DNA from: Laetiporus sulphureus 93-53
Taxonomy: Eukaryota; Basidiomycota; Agaricomycetes; Polyporales; Laetiporaceae
Length of the DNA: 64,000 nt
Direction of reading: 5' to 3'
Assembly: GCF_001632365.1 (NCBI RefSeq)
Contig: NW_024468542.1
Coordinates: 289,051-353,050, forward strand
Shown here: piece by piece, positions 57,923 through 64,000 of the stretch
Position numbering within the stretch: position 1 is the stretch's first letter
Layout: each line of letters opens with the position of its first letter
Notes under the pieces: model-generated
Told to the model about the DNA's origin: nothing
The model's input: the letters and a program-made list of their open reading frames with translations, nothing else
Database searches by the model: none
Position numbers and translations under genes: made by a program

Positions 57923-60042
57923 ATGTGGCCATTCTCGTCGTACCCGGAACGCTCCGTGCAAGAGCTCGAGGATGTCTACGACTATATCGTAGTTGGTCGG
58001 TCAATCGTATGTCACTTTGGTTTGGAGAGTTGTTGACTGGACAGTAGGAGGTGGCACTGCTGGATGCGTGCTCGCTAGCAGGCTCAGCGAAGATGAATCT
58101 GCAACGGTGCTGCTAGTAGAGCGCGGAGGCGTTCAGGATTCTTGGATCGCACGCGTACCATTGCTTTCCTCTCACTTCGCATCAGATGGCTCGCGCTCTC
58201 GTGTTTGGAAGTCCATTCCGCAGGAACGCGTCAACGGGCGCGCGTTCGAGTTGGCTGGAGGTAACTCGTTGGGTGGCTCATCCAAGATCAACGCCATGCT
58301 GTACACGCGCGGCCTTCCCGCGGAGTACAATTCGTGGAGCCAGGCGGGGCATAAAGGGTGGAGCTACGATGAGATTCAGCCGTACTTCGTCAAGTCTGAG
58401 ACGGATCTCGATCAGAACCCAGAAAGTGCCGACGCGTTTCATGGCGTATCTGGTTAGTCTGGTTTCGTCCGTTATACATTGCTTTTACAGGAACTGAAAG
58501 CGTGTATACTCATACAGGCCCGTGGCAAAACAGATCGTACAAGCAAAATGTTTGGGGTCATACTACTCCGTGAGTGCTAACATATCGACCTGGCGACCCC
58601 AATTGAGCGTTGATTGTGTCTTAGAATCATCGAAGGCGCGAAGGCATTAGGAGTTCCATACGTAGACGATCTCAACTCCCCTCTCCATCCCTCACACGGC
58701 TGCGCGAAGATGCACTTCAATATTGACCAGCGTGGCTACCGCAGTTCCACCCTCACGGCATTCCTGCCCCAGTCGGTTGCATCACAGCGTGCGCAGCGCT
58801 TGCACATCTGCACACGCACTTCCGTGCTTCGCATTGACGTGCAAAAGGGCGAGAAGGATGTTTCAGAGGCAAGGGGTATCCATATCCAGGCTCTGAACGG
58901 GCGCTCGTCATCAAGGTTCATTGGGGCGCGAAGGGAAGTCATCTTGTCGGCCGGTCCTGTGGTATCTCCTCAGATCCTGATGCTCAGCTAATGGCTCCAT
59001 TCCAATAGAAGCTACTGTCTCTGATATTCTCGAGAACACCTTCAGTGGGATTGGCCCGCAAGGACATTTAGAGAAGCATGGCATTCCGGTCATGAAGCAT
59101 CTGGCTGGGGTAGGATCTCACCTGGTGAGTTCCTGTGCTCCGCTTATACTCATCGGTTGCATTAATTCTGTGCATTGTTTCTAGCAAGACCATCTGGGCG
59201 TCCCTGTGCAGTATCGGGTGCCATTACGCGACTCTGTGGTGCAGCTGCAAGTTCGACCTTGGTTAATCATCAAGGAACTCTTCTTATACCTTTTCTTTGG
59301 GCTTGGGATCCTGCTCGCTCCGGTGCTGGAGCTATCCATTTTCCTCCAGTCGCGGCTCTTCGATGCAGACTTTCGTACTATCACACCTACTAAGGCAGAC
59401 GAGGATGCCTCGTTGCCCGTGAATATACCCGATATTGAAGTCATGCCCGTACGTGAGGCTTTCAATCAAACTCTTTCCGCTGGCTAGATACATATTTTGC
59501 AGATCGCTTGGAGCGACATAGCGGCATCAAAAGTCAAAGGCGATGGCGGCCTCGGATTTCTCGTGATACCGCTGAGGCCAAACTCGAAAGGAACGATTCG
59601 ATTGGCTTCGAGCGACCCTCGCGATGATCCCGTTGTTGATTTGAACTATCTTGCCACCGACTACGACTGGACGATCATGCGCCAGGGTATCCGTTTCACA
59701 ATGCGCCTCAAGGAGCAAATTTCTGCTAGAGGCTACCCAATCCGTGACTATCTCGTGCCGCCCAGCGAATCCGACTCCGACGTCAACGAATTCATTCGCC
59801 GCTATGCGCAGACGTCGTATCATTATTCGTCTACGTGTAGGATGGCGCCGGAAGACGGCGGAGTTCATGCAGGCGGGGTGGTCGATGACAGGCTGCAAGT
59901 GCATGGCGTGCGGGGACTGCGGATTGCTGACTCTAGCGTGTTTCCACATATCTTGAGCACTCATCTTGCTGCAGCTACTGTCGCCGTCGCCGAGAAGTGC
60001 GCTGACATGATAAAGGAAGAACATGTCAGCAAGGTCTGCTAG
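57923..60042 (+). CDS. GMC (glucose-methanol-choline) FAD oxidoreductase, with one damaged splice donor
   Basis: Exons 57923-57995, 58048-58452, 58518-58569, 58625-58987, 59046-59124, 59185-59448 and 59503-60042 give 591 aa. The FAD motif VVGGGTAGCVLASRLSE forms across exons 1 and 2. The second GMC signature region (AGGNSLGGSSKINAM) and the ADP-binding strand (VLLVERGG) are present. The C-terminal active site reads YHYSSTCRMAP, then VHGVRGLRIADSSVFP and ILSTHLAAATVA, typical of basidiomycete GMC alcohol oxidase or dehydrogenase-like proteins. No secretion signal; the start is MWPFSS. After MLS at the end of exon 4 the expected GT donor reads CT (58988-58989), leaving an in-frame TAA; the exon 5 join (SGIGPQGHLEKHG) is otherwise perfect. 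It is a real mutation, a rare splice form or a base error. Confidence 0.85.
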
Positions 60043-60179
60043 AACCCGTTCAGCCTGTGCGATCCCTGGTGGAACAGCGACGTCGTGTTTTGGTCATTTG
60101 TGAGTCTATGTCCTTCCTAAGTCATGCTCAATACCCACTGAAACGTAAAACCACAGTCATGCAATCGTTTTCTTGCTGG

Positions 60180-60425
60180 CGTTCATTCGTGGCGATGGCG
60201 TACCAAACGACGAGACGTTCACTTACGCGACTCATTGTGGACCGTTGGACGCATCATCCACTTATATCAGAACAGGAGGTTGTCTACGTGGTGGCAGCTT
60301 TAGGCAGCCCCAGAATGAAAACTCTCGAAGAGAAACGTTACCCAAGGTTAATCCAGACATTAACAAAACTTAGCCTAAATATCCTAGATTGCAATTGTCG
60401 TAGAACTTATCATATTGACACATGG
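60180..60425. repeat. ~250 bp direct repeat, left copy
   Basis: Shares ggcgatggcgtaccaaac, ggaacaggaggttgtctay-like and tagattgcaattgtc-like segments with 63,755-64,000. The pair brackets genes F and G. Confidence 0.75.
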
Positions 60426-60970
60426 AACTTATCTACACAAGCGTAACTAACAGGAATACTTACGGTTAAAGGGCCACATCGGTGCCACAGGCACCATAAT
60501 TGGCTATCGTAATGCTCAGCTCAGCGCGCTCGACTCACTGCTCCTGTCAAAGTCCGTCCACGACGACTGAGATGTCTTGCTCGCCTTGCTATGCTATCGT
60601 TGCAGTCTTCTCGTCTCAAGCCCCTCAAAATCGAGTTCGGGAAGGAGGGTACTAGCTCACGATGAGGATGGTTCGGTGCAGGCACCTGGTTGACCATGCA
60701 ATTGACAACGAAGCGGATCTCGCATTATTCAAAGCGTCGGATTGCATCACAACATATAAAGATGATTGAGTCCGAAGTCCTCACTGGCACTATTCAATCT
60801 TTCCGAACCCCTCTCTTCCATTCGTCATGCTGCGCTCTACGCCCTCCCATTCGCCTGTTTCAATCGTGGTCGCTTGTTACTCGAAAGATAGTGCTGTATG
60901 GATGGAGAGATTGAGGGGGAGGGAGTAAAGCTGTGATTAAGACACGACGAAAGACACTCGGACCCTTGAT
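60426..60970. other. Spacer, no gene
   Basis: Short frames only. On plus, 60,690-60,914 is open but has no partner exon. Confidence 0.5.
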
Positions 60971-61722
60971 TCAGGAAAACGGCTTCGCGATTGCTCCAGC
61001 GCGGGGCACGCCTGGCACGTCTGCCCGCACGCCGATCATAGCAATGTCTTTGCACTGAATGCCCATTAGCAGACAAGGCGACAACGAGGTGTGAATCGAA
61101 CTCACATTAGCAGCCGTCGAGGTTGCCTCTTGAGACCGCCTTTCTAACTCGGTGGCTTCTCCCAGCGATTGTTCATTGACATGAACATGGGCCATAGTCT
61201 GCGGCTTCGAACTCGCAAATAGCTTGGTCTCTTGCCCCGAGGAAGTCGCATCCTCGATGCCATGTTTGTTGGGCAATTCCATCTGCACGTACGTTAATAT
61301 ATTGTCCGCTCATGTATGTTGATAAAGAACTCACCATGCCTCTAAGAAGCCTTTTGCTAAACTCTGCATTAATGTGCTGCTCTCTCTCCTTCAATAAGTC
61401 CAGAAGGCCTACTTGCAGCTCGGGGGATTGTCGCCTTTGCAGTGGCCGGTCGATCACACCAGGACCGGCTTCATCGTGAAATGTCTTGATGACCACGGTA
61501 AGCACACAGGATAATACGGACGTGTCATGGCTGGTGAACTTACTTGTTTACCCTCATGGGCCGTATATCTCTGTGTGTTTGCATAGCCAGTGTTGCTGTA
61601 ATCGTATACAGTCGTGAACCGAAGACGGGGTGGAGCGATCGGTTGCTTGTCGTGCGACAGATGCTCTTTACGTTCAATGGCGGTAGTGTTGTCGATACCG
61701 AGTCCTTTGAGGGAGTATCCAT
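60971..61722 (-). CDS. Gene F: unrecognised four-exon protein
   Basis: Exon 1 61722-61552 (57 codons, if the GTAAAC donor is used), exon 2 61484-61335 (50), exon 3 61282-61106 (59) and exon 4 61054-60971 (27 plus stop); about 193 aa, phase 0. A better-looking GTAAGT eight bases downstream would break the frame, so the first junction is uncertain. Exon 2 holds a Leu/Glu/Arg helix (GLLDLLKEREQHINAEFSKR). Exon 3 is polar and rich in Glu and Ser. Intron 1 contains TGTGTGCTTACCG, the motif shared with families A-E; intron and exon order resemble D with shorter exons. No known domain. Confidence 0.52.
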
Positions 61723-62218
61723 TTGTATGGTCGAGATACGGCTGAGAATGTGGCGCGTTATCGAAGCTGGATGATGAGCAGAAGGCGTGTCAAATAGGTA
61801 TTGTCAGTATGTCGCGTATCCCCATCCAGCTTGTATACCAACTAACATTAATTATCCTCTGCAGGTGCTGAGTGGAAGTTATGATGAAGGAGGACGCGAC
61901 GCAAGAGAGCGAGGAAGACACGTTGGCGTTGGGCGCCAAATCCGCCTTGTCCGACTTAGGCTATCGAGTGGCAACCACTCATGGAGGGGCCCTCAATTTT
62001 CGCGCAATATGGTATCATTATGAAATAACATGTACTGGGATACGATGGTATGTTCTACTTATGACATTGGAACGCCGGACTAATATGTTTTGCAACTCTT
62101 TTGCGAACATCAAATGTTTACCGACATTTCATTGCAGCCTTCCTTCCCGTCTGTAACTAGTCATCATGCGATCGTTCTCCTTCCGTATATACGTCGCCTC
62201 TCGAATCTTGGCGGCGTA
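61723..62218. other. Spacer between F and G
   Basis: No supported gene; upstream region of F. Confidence 0.5.
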
Positions 62219-62984
62219 CTATGCTGTCTCTCGGCTGTTCTCTGATCCGGAGACCTTGTCCTCGATATCCTGCAGGCAATGAGACATTTTGTACAACTTC
62301 AAGCGTTCGATATCACTAACCATGGTACGAATCCTTTTCGTGGGCCTGAGACGTACGGGGCCTTGCTCCGACCATTTTCCATGGCGCATCGTCTCCGGTT
62401 GCGAGGTCGTCCAAAGGGAGTCATCACCAGCTCTATTCATGAAGGCTTGTGCGTCCTCCTGCTTCAGGACCACGACTTTCCCGTCCATATCTCGGTATCC
62501 CCACTTGCCATGTAGGATACTATCATATGACTGTCGGGCAGGATTCGGCTGGGGCATCATCATCAAGATGGGATGCAGTCGTAGTTCGCCATGTTCATCA
62601 TTGGCGGTTTGCTCGCCATCCCCGTCAACTGATTCGGCCCATTTCCAATATTGTTCCCCGGCTTGCAAGGACTTGTCTTCGGCAAGCGTGATCCAAGATG
62701 AGCAGGTGCGGTGTGTCCAACCGCCGAAGTCCTGATCCATTCGACGGTGAGCGCACAGAATGACGCGGACATTGAATGCTGACCTGATTAACGGGAACGC
62801 CGTCTATGTTCGTGTGATTTTGTGTATTCATAAAGGCTTGTGTGTCGGGACTCTGTTGATCATCGACCTCCGGATCCCCGTCGTCGCCCCAGTCGATCCA
62901 TCGACTGAATGATGGCATAGGCGCGTCTCCCTCATAATCCACTGACAAGGTGCTCAACGTGCTCTCCATTCGAGGAGTGGCCAT
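62219..62984 (-). CDS. Gene G: unrecognised three-exon acidic protein
   Basis: Exons 62984-62784 (67 codons), 62731-62321 (137) and 62269-62219 (16 plus stop), phase 0, give 220 aa. Exon 1 is acidic with FSRWIDWGDDGDPEVDD. A QAFMN pentapeptide occurs in both exon 1 and exon 2 (DTQAFMNTQN and DAQAFMNRAG), suggesting an internal duplication. Exon 2 is rich in Trp, Asp and Glu (GEQYWKWAESVDGDGE) and ends with a basic stretch (RLRPTKRIRTM). Intron 1 starts GTCAGC and contains GTGCGCTCACC, the shared motif. Exon 1 has the same length (67 codons) as in gene 1. No known family or signal peptide. Confidence 0.62.
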
Positions 62985-63754
62985 AGCGAACTTCAAGGCC
63001 TGATCGACTAGATGACGAGTGGCAACGCGACCGAGGTGAACAACGTGAGCAACAGACAGATGTCACGCCCGGGCCTACTGTCTAGCGTGTCGCAGAAGGC
63101 AAGCGAAGATGATCGACAAGCAGACGTCGAATGCGTGGCTTTTATGCTTGTGGTGAGTGGGCAAGTGGAACGAGTCAAATCGGACATGTTGATGGCCACT
63201 AACGCGTCTGTGGCGGCCATCATGCTCGCTTAGGGATACATCAAATTTGGAGTCTTGGATTGAGAAAAGCTAGCGAAATGTATATATATTGTGAGTGCCT
63301 TAAAAACTATGTGACCGAGACGATGTAGTAGACAAAATCTGTTCAGATGTCTCGCGAACATATTGAAAGGCCCGCTCTTCCTTCCACCCTTAAACAGCCG
63401 CTCGCAAACGGTTGATTATCCTTTCATGGCGGCACACATTCTCCCCCCCCTCGTTGTCGTCGTCCAGCATCATCTCCGAAAGTGGTGGCAACTCAGTGGC
63501 TGAGCCCACAAGTCCGCCCAACAAGGCCACTTCGCGTTCATGCGCTCCTTCCAGTTCATCCAGTCGATAGCCAAGGTGGCACTATGGTGCTCATTATCGG
63601 TTTCCCAGGAGATGCCCTTTCCGTTTCAGACCGTGCCAGCTACACGAAAATGGCCGCACAGCGAGCACGGACTTCAATACACGATCTCGTAGCGATCCTT
63701 CTGCTTCGTTCTGACATGGTTTGACAGCTTGTCTCGCTGGCTGAGATTTACCTT
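62985..63754. other. G upstream region, no gene
   Basis: A plus-strand frame (63,012-63,233) opens opposite the G promoter but has no partner exon. A C homopolymer lies near 63,445. Confidence 0.5.
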
Positions 63755-64000
63755 GTCGGTCGTTTGTGGCGATGGCGTACCAAACAATGACGCTCACTTA
63801 CGTGACTCGTTATGGACCATTGGAGGTATCATCCACTCATTCCGGAACAGGAGGTTGTCTATGTGTCGGTGATGGCAGCTGTTAGACGGCTCCGTAATGA
63901 AGAGTCTCCGTGAGAAATGCTACAGCAAGGGTTTATCCAGATACTGGCGAACTCAGCGTAGATACCCCAGATTGTAGTTGTCTTAGTACTTGTCATGTTG
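63755..64000. repeat. ~250 bp direct repeat, right copy (runs to the window edge)
   Basis: Second copy of 60,180-60,425, with several substitutions and small indels. Confidence 0.75.

Noticed and set aside
221..62783. Shared introns as introner-like mobile elements
   Set aside because: The similar introns sit at equivalent positions (after exon 1) with equivalent exon lengths, so common descent of one gene structure is simpler than independent insertion. The CTCACC core is also plausible as a branch site.
63420..63797. Short frames and a C run near the right edge
   Set aside because: No splice partners, and the sequence merges into the non-coding direct repeat.

Overview
This window is nuclear DNA of a filamentous basidiomycete, most likely an Agaricomycete (a polypore or a relative). 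Four genes of recognisable families are cut by many 50-65 nt GT-AG introns. One is a DUF6534-type membrane protein, a family I know mainly from Agaricomycetes; the others are a GMC oxidoreductase, a short-chain dehydrogenase and a PMR5/Cas1-type acyl-esterase. I saw no tRNA, rRNA, CRISPR array, telomere repeat, reverse transcriptase or transposase.

Layout. 0-1.1 kb: an unrecognised five-exon plus-strand gene. 1.1-5 kb: relics and a small tandem duplication. 5.2-7.9 kb: the PMR5/Cas1-type esterase (minus strand), whose first intron is swollen to 1.16 kb by tandem repeats. 9.6-30.2 kb: five repeated units carrying the minus-strand family A (A1-A5), most with a small companion, family H; genes C and E1 lie among them. 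31.7-51.3 kb: two tandem units of about 6.6 kb, each with a family B gene and a family D gene, then two shorter units with D genes only, plus family E fragments. 52.9-60.0 kb: the three ordinary genes (SDR, DUF6534, GMC). 61-63 kb: two more unrecognised intron-rich genes, F and G.

The main discovery candidate is the set of unrecognised genes (gene 1, A-H). They share one plan. Most have three to five short exons, and nearly every junction is phase 0. Intron 1 begins GTRAGTNAGC-like and carries a TGTGCTCACC-like motif, also in families whose exons no longer align. Upstream CCAAT-type elements sit at fixed distances within a family. Exon lengths are kept to the nucleotide between paralogs while residues diverge. 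Several copies are broken by a nonsense codon, a frameshift or a minisatellite, so this is an active birth-and-death array. Its function is unknown; I infer a lineage-specific, rapidly diverging superfamily.

One block, about 16,038-18,075, is a T-depleted version of the expected repeat unit. It is best read as damaged sequence or assembly, and its long open frames should be ignored.
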